Below, in pieces: positions 1 to 7,070 of a stretch of DNA of 64,000 nucleotides; position 1 is the stretch's first letter, and every line of letters begins with the position of its first letter. Source of the stretch: Paraburkholderia elongata (lineage in GTDB: Bacteria; Pseudomonadota; Gammaproteobacteria; Burkholderiales; Burkholderiaceae); contig NZ_WOEZ01000245.1 of the NCBI RefSeq assembly GCF_013177735.1, positions 1 to 64,000 of the forward strand. Reading direction: 5' to 3'. The notes under the pieces are model-generated. The model was not told where the DNA came from, did no database searches, and saw nothing but the letters and a program-made list of their open reading frames with translations. The position numbers were made by a program, and so were the translations under genes.

Positions 1-901
1 CGTAGAGGCCGACTAGCGCCGGCACGGGCGGCTTCGCGCGCACGATGCCGCGTTTGCCTTCGAGCGATTCGAGCAGCGCGGTTTCCTCGCCGCAGACATA
101 GGCGCCCGCCCCCTTCGCCACGAACAGTTCGAAGCGATGCGCCGCCGAGCCGAGCACGCTGTCGCCGAGCCAGCCGGCGGCGCGCGCTTTGGCGATCGCG
201 GCTTCGAGCGTCGCGATCGAGTGCGGATATTCGCTGCGCACATAGATATAGCCGACCGTCGCGCCGGTCACGACGCCCGCGATGATCATCCCTTCGATCA
301 GCATGTACGGGTCGCTTTCCATCACCAGGCGGTCGGAGAAGGTGCCGGAGTCACCTTCGTCCGCATTGCAGACGATGTATTTCTGCGCCGCTTTGGCGCC
401 GCGTACCGTGCGCCATTTGATGCCGGCCGGGAACGCCGCGCCGCCGCGGCCGCGCAGGCCGGATTCGATCAGCGCTTCACAGGCGGCGTCGCCGTCGGTT
501 TTCAAGGCTTGCTTGAGACCTTCGAGGCCGCCGTGGGCGACGTAGTCGTCGACGGAAAGCGGATCGGTGATGCCGATGCGCGCGAAGGTCAGGCGCTGCT
601 GCTTCTTCAGATACGGGATCTCGTCGACCACGCCGACACGGCGGGCGTGATCGCCGCCTTCGATGAAACCGGCGTCGAACAGCGAGCCGACGTCAGTTTC
701 TTCAACATTCGCATAGCCGATGCGCCCTTCAGGCGTGGCCACTTCGATGAGCGGTTCGAGCCACAACAGCCCGCGCGAACCGTTGCGAACCAGTTCGATT
801 TCAACACCGCGGCGGGCGGCTTCGGATTCGATCGCTTGAGCCAGAGCGTCGGCGCCGAGCGCGAGCGCCGACGAATCGCAGGGAACGTAAATGCGCGTCA
901 T
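1..901 (-). CDS. fdsB: Formate dehydrogenase beta subunit FdsB (NuoF-like), 3' part cut by window edge
   Basis: This is the diaphorase subunit of the soluble NAD-dependent formate dehydrogenase; the family passes electrons from FdsG and the catalytic FdsA through FMN to NAD in the cytoplasm. About 300 residues are inside the window and the gene runs off the left edge; full FdsB is roughly 500 residues. An N-terminal region of about 110 residues precedes the NuoF core. Visible motifs are GLRGRGGAAFPAG (about 148-160, nucleotide-binding glycine loop), NADEGDSGTFSDR (179-191) and GAGAYVCGEETALLE (264-278, FMN region). The ATG start at 901 overlaps the fdsG stop in an ATGA, so the two are translationally coupled. 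Confidence 0.9.
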   Translation of the reverse strand, partial: MTRIYVPCDSSALALGADALAQAIESEAARRGVEIELVRNGSRGLLWLEPLIEVATPEGRIGYANVEETDVGSLFDAGFIEGGDHARRVGVVDEIPYLKKQQRLTFARIGITDPLSVDDYVAHGGLEGLKQALKTDGDAACEALIESGLRGRGGAAFPAGIKWRTVRGAKAAQKYIVCNADEGDSGTFSDRLVMESDPYMLIEGMIIAGVVTGATVGYIYVRSEYPHSIATLEAAIAKARAAGWLGDSVLGSAAHRFELFVAKGAGAYVCGEETALLESLEGKRGIVRAKPPVPALVGLY

Positions 902-1404
902 GCCGTGACCTCCACGCATTTGTTGGCGGCGGCGAAGAGCGCGTCGAACTTTTTCGGCGTGACTTTCGCGTGCAGCGTGCCGTTGAGCATCAGTGCCGGC
1001 GACAGCGCGCATTGGCCGAGGCAGTAGACCGATTCCAGCTCGACCGTCGCACCATCCCGATGCTCCGCATCAAAACGGCAGCCGGTATGCGCCTCGATAT
1101 GCTGCGCGAGCGCCTCGGTGCCCATGCTGCGGCAAGCTTCAGCGCGGCACAGTTGCACGGTGACGGGCGCCGCGGGCTGCGTGCGGAAGTGGTGGTAGTA
1201 GGTGATGACACCGTGCACTTCCGCGCGCGACAGGTTCATGGCACGCGCGAGAGGCGCGACCGTGTCGGGCGGCACGTAGCCGAGTTCGTCCTGAATGGCG
1301 TGCAGTACCGCTAGCAGCGACATGCCCGGCTGTGCGTGACGCTGCACGAGCTGCTCCGGCGCGACGGCGATGGAATCGTCCAAGTGGGGCTCCTCCAAAG
1401 TCAT
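898..1404 (-). CDS. fdsG: Formate dehydrogenase gamma subunit FdsG (NuoE-like 2Fe-2S protein)
   Basis: This is the NuoE-type thioredoxin-like [2Fe-2S] subunit of the NAD-dependent formate dehydrogenase, first gene of the fdsGBA-type operon. The four cluster ligands are visible as LCRAEAC and VYCLGQC. Length (168 residues from the ATG) fits the family. The start is uncertain. The ATG at 1404 has no ribosome binding site and lies inside a 10-bp palindrome arm. A few codons later a GGAGGAG stretch (about 1391-1396) precedes a TTG near 1383, which would give a slightly shorter protein with good spacing. The gene is divergent from the regulator at 1517. Confidence 0.9.
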   Translation of the reverse strand: MTLEEPHLDDSIAVAPEQLVQRHAQPGMSLLAVLHAIQDELGYVPPDTVAPLARAMNLSRAEVHGVITYYHHFRTQPAAPVTVQLCRAEACRSMGTEALAQHIEAHTGCRFDAEHRDGATVELESVYCLGQCALSPALMLNGTLHAKVTPKKFDALFAAANKCVEVTA

Positions 1405-1520
1405 ATATGCACTTGCGATTCATAATGCGTGCACTTATGCTTCGTTTATTCGGTATGGGATAGCGGAACAATAGGCGGCTGAAACGCCTCGTGCAATAGG
1501 AAATAGTTGAGCATATATGA
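1401..1520. promoter_or_regulatory. Divergent fdsG / regulator control region with inverted 10-bp arms
   Basis: The 112-bp gap between the divergent starts is bordered by two perfectly inverted 10-mers: TCATATATGC at 1401-1410 and GCATATATGA at 1511-1520. Each arm contains the annotated start codon of the flanking gene. The centre is AT-rich compared with its surroundings. Seen directly: the symmetry. Inferred: an operator for the divergently encoded regulator controlling both promoters, as is usual for LysR/ModE-type pairs. Confidence 0.5.
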
Positions 1521-2596
1521 TCAGGATCGAGTGCCAGGCGCAGCTGGTTGTGAAGGGTCCGGATGGCCGCGAGGCAAGCCTGTCGGACGTGGTACCGCTG
1601 CTCACGCTGGTGGACGAATCCGGCAGCATCGCGCAGGCAGCGACGCTTAAGGGTTTGTCCTACCGTCATGCGTGGGGTTTGTTGCGCAGCATCGAGGAGC
1701 GTTTGGGTGGCCCGCTGATCGCGAAGGAGCGTGGGCGCGGCTCGGTGCTGTCCGAGCTCGGGCAGGCCGTGTTGCGCGCGCAGCGTCTGTGCGGCGAACG
1801 GCTCGACGGCAACATGCAGGCGCTCGCGAGTGAAGTCGCCAGCGACCTGAACCGCTGGCTCGCGCCACCCGCCGACGACGTGCGGATCCACGCGTCACAC
1901 GGTTACGCCGTGGCGGCGCTGGTGACGGCACTGGTCGCGAACGATCTGCCGGTCGATATCAAATACCGCGACAGCGCGGACGCGGTTAGCGCGCTCGCCC
2001 GTGGCGAATGCGATCTGGCTGGTTTCCACTTACCGCTAGGCGAATTTCGCGCGGCATGTGCCGATACCTATCGGCGCTGGCTCGATCCGCAGCGTCATGT
2101 GCTCGTGCATCTGACGAGGCGCAAGCAGGGCCTCTTTCTCGGCAAGGGTAATCCAAAGGGAATCGGCGGCCTGAGCGACCTTGCGCGCGACGACATTCGC
2201 TTCGTCAATCGTCAGCCCGGTTCCGGCACGCGCATGCTGCTGGATCTTGCGCTACGAAAAGTCGGGGTCGATCCGGACCGCGTCAACGGTTATGCGTCGG
2301 CGGAACTCACGCATTCGGCGATCGCGGCGTTCGTGGCAAGCGGTATGGCGGATGTGGGTTTCGGCGTCGAGCCGGCGGCGCATCACTTCGGGCTCGACTT
2401 CATTCCGATCGTCGACGAAGACTATTACTTCGCTTGCGACCGCGCCCGGCTGGAACGCATGCCGCTTGCAACGGTGATCGGCCTGCTGCGCGGCGCCGCG
2501 TTTCGGCACGGTGTCGAACAACTCGAAGGTTACGATCCGCGCGACTGCGGCAAGCTGCTCGATCTCGATGTGGGGCTTGGTCCAACTACGGTGTAA
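1517..2596 (+). CDS. HTH regulator with substrate-binding-like domain, probable formate operon regulator
   Basis: The N-terminal 90 residues form a ModE/LysR-type winged helix (SGSIAQAATLKGLSYRHAW, then EERLGGPLIAKERGRGS). The remaining 260 residues resemble a periplasmic-binding-protein sensor domain of the type seen after ModE-like helices (for example VNRQPGSGTRMLLDLALRK, typical of PBP-like domains). It is divergent from fdsG, the position occupied by the fdsR regulator in Cupriavidus and Burkholderia fds loci. Its role as formate/molybdate-responsive regulator of fds is inferred from position. The ATG at 1517 sits inside the palindrome arm and has no clear ribosome binding site. Confidence 0.8.
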   Translation: MIRIECQAQLVVKGPDGREASLSDVVPLLTLVDESGSIAQAATLKGLSYRHAWGLLRSIEERLGGPLIAKERGRGSVLSELGQAVLRAQRLCGERLDGNMQALASEVASDLNRWLAPPADDVRIHASHGYAVAALVTALVANDLPVDIKYRDSADAVSALARGECDLAGFHLPLGEFRAACADTYRRWLDPQRHVLVHLTRRKQGLFLGKGNPKGIGGLSDLARDDIRFVNRQPGSGTRMLLDLALRKVGVDPDRVNGYASAELTHSAIAAFVASGMADVGFGVEPAAHHFGLDFIPIVDEDYYFACDRARLERMPLATVIGLLRGAAFRHGVEQLEGYDPRDCGKLLDLDVGLGPTTV

Positions 2597-2705
2597 GCGA
2601 CTGTAAACAAATTGGTGCCGTCGCCGCTGCGTGGGGCGTTTGTTTGGGATAATCTCTAACCTTCCGCTTACGCCTTAACCGCGCGCTGTGCCGCGCTGAA
2701 TCGAT

Positions 2706-2972
2706 ATGAAAGTTCTTCTTCACGCATGTGCTGCGGCAGCAACGGCCGGTGTGCTTCTCGCCACCGTTTCGGTTGCCTTCGCACAGAATTCGCCGGGTGT
2801 CCCGGGCGGTATCTTGCAAGATCAGTTCCGTCTTGCCGAACATCCGCAGATGCCGTTTGCAGCGTCGGCGCCCTCGGACAAATACCAGTCCAACAAAAAG
2901 TCTTCCATGCGCAAGCGCGGCGATAACGGCGATCCGAACGGGTGTAATTTGCAGTGTCCTAAAGACGAATAA
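2706..2972 (+). CDS. Small exported protein of unknown function
   Basis: This 88-residue protein starts with a clear Sec signal peptide (basic start, hydrophobic stretch ending ATVSVAFAQ, cleavage near residue 27). The mature part is about 60 residues, polar and lysine-rich, and ends with two cysteines spaced C-x3-C (GCNLQC), which could form a periplasmic disulfide. I do not recognise a family. It stands alone, 109 bp after the fds regulator, and is followed by a strong terminator, so it is probably monocistronic. Confidence 0.7.
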   Translation: MKVLLHACAAAATAGVLLATVSVAFAQNSPGVPGGILQDQFRLAEHPQMPFAASAPSDKYQSNKKSSMRKRGDNGDPNGCNLQCPKDE

Positions 2973-3030
2973 GCGCGCGAGTCAGCGTTTTCGTCTTCTG
3001 GTTTTGTATTCCGCTTTTGTGTTCGTTCGA

Positions 3031-3056
3031 AACGCCGGCATGCTGCCGGCGTTTTT
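3031..3056 (+). terminator. Rho-independent terminator after the small exported protein
   Basis: A perfect 10-bp stem, AACGCCGGCA (3031-3040) with TGCCGGCGTT (3044-3053), closes a 3-nt loop and is followed by a T run. Confidence 0.9.
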
Positions 3057-3114
3057 CGTTTGAGGCATTTTATCAAGCCTCGCGGCTCTGGCCCCGTCGT
3101 TCAGCGGCTATCGG

Positions 3115-3483
3115 TTATGGCTTTGCCATGTGCCACATGTCCTTGAAGCCGTCCCCCTTCATGTCCCCCGCCTGCTTGTCGGCCGCGTAGCGATATAGCG
3201 GATGGCCTTTATAAGCCCATTGCTGTTTGCCGTCCGCGGAAGGGATTAGCGTCCAGTCGCCTGACGGCTTGTCCGACGAGCTCGCTATCGCAGCAGGCCA
3301 GTAGCTCATGCAGCCGCCGGTGCAGGCGCTCACGCCGGGCGTGGTGTCTTTGTCGAAGGTATAGAGCGTCATGCCGTCCGCGGTGACGAAGCGGCCGTCG
3401 ACGATCTTCGGGGCTTCGGCAAAGGCGGTCTGTTGCAGTGCGAGGAGAGTCAGCGTGGAGAGGCATAAGAGAGTCTTGCGCAT
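3115..3483 (-). CDS. Exported protein with Yx(FWY)xxD-type repeats (COG4315-like)
   Basis: This 122-residue protein has an N-terminal signal peptide (ALQQTAFAEA, cleavage near residue 22) and two copies of the tyrosine/aspartate motif of the COG4315 family: YTFDKD and YRYAAD. Family members are secreted or lipid-anchored proteins of unknown function. Here no lipobox cysteine is present, so a soluble periplasmic form is likely. Two internal cysteines (SACTGGCMSYWP) are typical for the group. It is convergent with the small exported protein at 2706. Confidence 0.8.
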   Translation of the reverse strand: MRKTLLCLSTLTLLALQQTAFAEAPKIVDGRFVTADGMTLYTFDKDTTPGVSACTGGCMSYWPAAIASSSDKPSGDWTLIPSADGKQQWAYKGHPLYRYAADKQAGDMKGDGFKDMWHMAKP

Positions 3484-3610
3484 GATGTCGGCTCCTGATT
3501 TTGGTGTTGGTCTCGCGCGGAACGCGGCGTGCGGGCGCGCGTGGGGAATAAACGATTGAACGGATGCGTTTATTCCCTTGGCCTCGCGCGGCTTTGATAC
3601 CCGCCAGCAA

Positions 3611-3643
3611 AAAGGCCCGCTCGATGAGCGGGCCTTCTGTTTT
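3611..3643 (-). terminator. Rho-independent terminator, second in tandem after tmRNA
   Basis: The stem AAGGCCCGCT / AGCGGGCCTT has a 5-nt loop. On the minus strand it is followed by a TTTTT run. It lies just beyond the first ssrA terminator and could also act on the plus strand (short TGTTTT tail). Confidence 0.75.
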
Positions 3644-3656
3644 ATAGATAGTCAAC

Positions 3657-3692
3657 AAAAAACCCGCAAGCAGCAGGCCGCTTACGGGTTTT
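3657..3692 (-). terminator. Rho-independent terminator of tmRNA
   Basis: On the minus strand AAAACCCG, a short GC-rich stem and CGGGTTTTTT form a hairpin with a T tail, 26 bp after the tmRNA CCA end. Confidence 0.8.
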
Positions 3693-3717
3693 GATGATGC
3701 AGCTTCAAACGGTGTTC

Positions 3718-4087
3718 TGGTGGAGGCGGCGGGAATCGAACCCGCGTCCAGAAGCACTCTACGACTAGTTCTACATACTTAGTTCTGTCATTTGATTTAA
3801 CCACCACGACGCGGACGAACACGCTGCGTGACGGCGATTCACTAAATTTTCGACCTTGGCGTCGTGACGCCGACAAGGCTTAACTGACGTATATGACCTC
3901 TGTCGGTATTGCTACCGGTCTTGCGACTCTAGCCCGTCAGTGAACTAGGCAGAGGACGGCGGCCCTTAGGCTGCCAGTGCGAACGTTTCGTCGTTTGCAG
4001 TTACGTTTTTCCCATTGATTAACGAGGTGACGGGTCCTCGGTATGCCCTAGCCGCTTCGCAACCCCTGTCGAAACCAGGTCGCCCCC
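3718..4087 (-). ncRNA. ssrA: Transfer-messenger RNA (tmRNA), one-piece form
   Basis: The RNA rescues stalled ribosomes and tags the nascent peptide for proteolysis. Its 5' end GGGGGCG (4087-4081) pairs with the 3' acceptor side before an encoded CCA (3718-3720), giving a 7-bp acceptor stem with one G-U pair. A canonical T arm (GGTTCGATTCC) lies just before the 3' end. The tag reading frame at 3998-3966 encodes ANDETFALAA followed by TAA, close to other beta-proteobacterial tags. Gene length is 370 nt and the order of parts is normal, so it is not a permuted two-piece tmRNA. Two tandem terminators follow. Confidence 0.97.
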
Positions 4088-4266
4088 GCGGTTCGTTGCC
4101 CAAGACCATCTGGGCCAACGCATATTTTACAATAGTTTGACGGCCACGTCCTGGATGATTGCCTTGTTGTCTTGCCGTCCAGGCGCGCTGCTGCACTGTC
4201 GCGGCGAAGCGGCAAGACGCTGCGTTGCGCGCGCTGTGTCTGCCGTGCTCGACGTATGTGCGGCGC

Positions 4267-4980
4267 TCAGCCGATATCGCGCAGCAGCTTCTGCAATTCA
4301 GCGGGCGACTGCACGACATGCTGCGCGTGCCATTGCGTCGGCGGAATGTCGTTGCCGCAGTAACCGTAGGCGGCCGCGATGGTCTTCATGCCGGCCGCGA
4401 AGCCCGCTTGCACATCGCGCAGGTCGTCGCCGACGTAGACGATGTGTTCCGGCACCACATCCAGCTCGCGCGCGGCGTGCAACAGGGGCGCGGGGTGCGG
4501 CTTCGAATGCGGGGTCGTGTCGCCGCTCACCACGCAGCCCGCGCGTTCTTCGAGGCCGAGTTGAGCGATCAGCGGCTCTGTGAGCCTTGCCACCTTGTTC
4601 GTCACGATGCCCCAGCGCACGCCCCGTGCGTCGAGATCGTCGAGCAATTCGGGGATGCCGGGAAACAGTGTGGTCTCGATGCACAAGTCCGCTTCATAGT
4701 TGGCGAGAAACTCCTCGCGCATCGATGCGAACTCGCGATTCTCAGGGCCGATGCCGAAGGCCCCGCCGATCAGGCCGCGTGCGCCCGCCGACGCGAGCGG
4801 CCGCAGGTCTTCGAGCGGCACCATCTTGAGGCTGCGGTCATGGCGCATTTTGTTGACGGCGGCCGCGAGATCGGGCGCGGTGTCGGCCAGTGTGCCGTCG
4901 AGGTCGAACAGCACAGCCAGGCAAAGACCGAGTGCGTCGTCATTGTCTTCGCGTTGGGGCAGGGGCGTGGGATCGCTCAT
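4267..4980 (-). CDS. gph: Phosphoglycolate phosphatase (HAD superfamily)
   Basis: This 237-residue HAD hydrolase dephosphorylates 2-phosphoglycolate formed during DNA repair or photorespiratory-type side reactions. HAD motif I is LFDLDGTLADT (nucleophile Asp and acid/base Asp, about residues 25-35). Motif III/IV residues appear around HSKPHPAPLLHAARELD and VYVGDDLRDVQAG. It lies 33 bp downstream of ubiG on the same strand, the usual beta-proteobacterial ubiG-gph pair, so the two are probably co-transcribed. Confidence 0.93.
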   Translation of the reverse strand: MSDPTPLPQREDNDDALGLCLAVLFDLDGTLADTAPDLAAAVNKMRHDRSLKMVPLEDLRPLASAGARGLIGGAFGIGPENREFASMREEFLANYEADLCIETTLFPGIPELLDDLDARGVRWGIVTNKVARLTEPLIAQLGLEERAGCVVSGDTTPHSKPHPAPLLHAARELDVVPEHIVYVGDDLRDVQAGFAAGMKTIAAAYGYCGNDIPPTQWHAQHVVQSPAELQKLLRDIG

Positions 4981-5013
4981 TGATTGGATTGAGTCCGGCA
5001 GGTCGGGGACGGA

Positions 5014-5712
5014 TCAGACGTCGCGGCGGCAGGCGAGCATGTAGTTCACGCTCGTGTCGGCGGACAGCGTGAACTGCTTGCTGAGCGGGTTATAAACGAT
5101 ACCTTTGATGTCGACAGTGCGCAGGCCGGCGGCGCGCACGAAGCTCGCCAATTCCGACGGACGGATGAAGCGCGCGTAGTCGTGCGTACCCTTGGGCAGC
5201 ATCCGCGCGATATATTCGGCGCCGATTACCGCGAACAGATACGACTTCACATTGCGGTTCAGCGTGGAGAAGAACACCCAGCCGCCCGGTTTCACCAGCG
5301 TCTTGCATGCCTCGACGATGGCAGCCGGTTCGGGCACGTGCTCGAGCATTTCCATGCAGGTGACGACGTCGTAAGTGCCCGGTTCGCGTGCGGCCAGTGC
5401 TTCAGCGGCGATTTCTTCGTAACTAACGGTTACACCGCTTTCAAGGCTGTGAAGATCCGCCACGCCGAGCGCCTGGCTCGACAGGTCGATTCCCTTCACG
5501 TGCGCCCCCAATCCCGCCATCGACTCCGACAGAATGCCTCCGCCGCAGCCGATATCCAACACGGTTTTACCGGGGAGATGCGCGTGCGTGTCGATCCAGC
5601 TTAGGCGAATCGGATTGAGTTCATGCAGCGGTTTGAATTCGGCATTCGGGTCCCACCAACGATGCGCGAGGTCGCTAAATTTCTGCAGTTCGTGGGGATC
5701 GGCGTTGGTCAT
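5014..5712 (-). CDS. ubiG: Ubiquinone biosynthesis O-methyltransferase
   Basis: UbiG performs both O-methylations of ubiquinone synthesis, using S-adenosylmethionine. The SAM-binding motif LDIGCGGGILSESMA is clear (about residues 53-67), and the family signatures ADPHELQKFSDLAHRWWD near the start and MEMLEHVPEP are present. The reading frame is open further upstream, to 5955, but homology begins at MTNADPHE, so I place the start at the ATG at 5712 (232 residues, normal for the family). It is followed by gph. Confidence 0.95.
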   Translation of the reverse strand: MTNADPHELQKFSDLAHRWWDPNAEFKPLHELNPIRLSWIDTHAHLPGKTVLDIGCGGGILSESMAGLGAHVKGIDLSSQALGVADLHSLESGVTVSYEEIAAEALAAREPGTYDVVTCMEMLEHVPEPAAIVEACKTLVKPGGWVFFSTLNRNVKSYLFAVIGAEYIARMLPKGTHDYARFIRPSELASFVRAAGLRTVDIKGIVYNPLSKQFTLSADTSVNYMLACRRDV

Positions 5713-5883
5713 AGCGGAAGCTGCCTCGATGAGAGCGTTGAGCGGGCGCTCGAGGATAAACCCTGAGTATATAGGCCGAGCGACGGGGCGGCAAAATGCC
5801 GCGCGGCGGCTGGCGCGTCTTGTTCCGGCAGATCGGGCGCGTACTCGGAGGAGAAGGCGAGCGGCGCCCTGCAGCAGCGGCAT

Positions 5884-5910
5884 AAAAAAAGCCCCGCCGA
5901 AGCGGGGCTT
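5884..5910 (-). terminator. Rho-independent terminator of the ompA-like gene
   Basis: On the minus strand AAGCCCCGC-TTCG-GCGGGGCTT is followed by seven T. It lies 23 bp past the ompA stop. Confidence 0.92.
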
Positions 5911-5932
5911 TGATACTGCGGTAATTTGTAGC

Positions 5933-6583
5933 TTACTGCTTCGAAGTACCGACAACTTCGACTTCCACGCGACGATCCGGTGCGAGGCAAGCGACGAGTT
6001 GCTTGTGGTTCTTCTGGTTGCAACCGGTCGTGACCGGGTTGCGCTTGCCCTTGCCTTCCGTATAGATACGGTTGGATTCGATGCCCTTGCTCACGAGGTA
6101 CGACTTCACAGCTTGAGCACGGCGCAGCGACAGGCGGTCGTTGTACTTGTCCGAACCGATACGGTCCGTGTAACCCGTTGCAACGATGACTTCCAGGTTC
6201 AGCGAGCCGACCTTCGATGCCAGATCGTCCAGCTTTTCCTTGCCAGCCGGCTTCAGGATGGCCTTGTCGAAGTCGAACAGAGCGTCAGCTTGATACGTAA
6301 TCTTTTGGCTCGTAATAGCCGGTGCAGGAGGTGCAACCGGAGCCGGCGGGGTCGGAGCCTGGGCAACCAGGGCGCCATCGCACTTAGCGTTGGCCGTTGC
6401 CGGCGTCCAGAATGCATCGCGCCAGCAAAGCTCGTTCGTGCCGTTCATCCACACGTATTCGCCGGTACCATTCACCCAGTTGTCGTTCGTAGCTTGTCGC
6501 GACGCCGGCACCGATTGCGCCATGGCGGATGCAGCCATAACTGCGGTAGCTGCAATGAACGCGAGCTTTGAAAGTTTATTCAT
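5933..6583 (-). CDS. ompA: OmpA-family outer membrane/peptidoglycan-associated protein
   Basis: This 216-residue protein has a signal peptide (AVMAASAMAQ, cleavage near residue 22). A short N-terminal region of about 70 residues with two cysteines replaces the usual eight-strand barrel. A proline-rich hinge follows (about 75-90), then a complete OmpA-like peptidoglycan-binding domain (ATGYTDRIGSDKYNDRLS and RRAQAVKSYLVSKGI). Barrel-less OmpA proteins of this kind are common and abundant in Burkholderia. Strong ribosome binding site GAGAGGAG. On the minus strand a TATACT at 6665-6660 about 80 bp upstream may be the -10 box. Confidence 0.88.
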   Translation of the reverse strand: MNKLSKLAFIAATAVMAASAMAQSVPASRQATNDNWVNGTGEYVWMNGTNELCWRDAFWTPATANAKCDGALVAQAPTPPAPVAPPAPAITSQKITYQADALFDFDKAILKPAGKEKLDDLASKVGSLNLEVIVATGYTDRIGSDKYNDRLSLRRAQAVKSYLVSKGIESNRIYTEGKGKRNPVTTGCNQKNHKQLVACLAPDRRVEVEVVGTSKQ

Positions 6584-7070
6584 ATTTCTCCTCTCGAAAT
6601 TGAGATTACCGCAGGTTTACTGCGAGCCTGTTGACGAAGACAAGTCATACATTGCTCGAAGTATAACATCGGTGTAGAACAAAAAACGTGCTGTGTAGAC
6701 TTCGAGCAGTGTCTAACTCTTTGTGCGTTGGCATTTTGCCATATCGTTCCCTTCCGACGATAAAAAAATCTGCCCCCAATCAAATCGCCCTCCAATTGTG
6801 GTGCATGCGCAACAGAAGCAATCCGCTGTACGCACCGCCAGTCATGGCTGAGCGGCGGATTGGCCCATGCACAAATCGAGCCTGCCTCGTCTCGATAATG
6901 GAGCGTCCAGGCGCCGTTCCCGCTCGCCTGCTAATAGGTATACGTACCCCCGCCGGGGACGGATGCGCGGCATGTTAGAATCGCGTGATGCGTTGCGCCT
7001 GCAATGCTTACGCGAAGGCGCGGTTAAGTGACGTTAACGCCGTCGCCTTGGCACGTAAAAGATACGGATA
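6584..7070. other. Intergenic region between ompA and gyrA
   Basis: The 487-bp gap separates divergent genes and must hold both promoters. I see a possible ompA -10 (TATACT, minus strand 6665-6660) preceded by a T-rich -35 region, and an A/T-rich block at 6680-6790. A TTAGAAT near 6974 could be a -10 for gyrA. No small gene with a convincing ribosome binding site was found. Confidence 0.4.

Noticed and set aside
137..1027. Long plus-strand frame opposite the formate dehydrogenase genes
   Set aside because: It is antisense to fdsB and fdsG, whose family motifs are unmistakable.
3718..4087. Permuted two-piece tmRNA
   Set aside because: The acceptor 5' strand, tag frame and 3' CCA are in normal order in one transcript.
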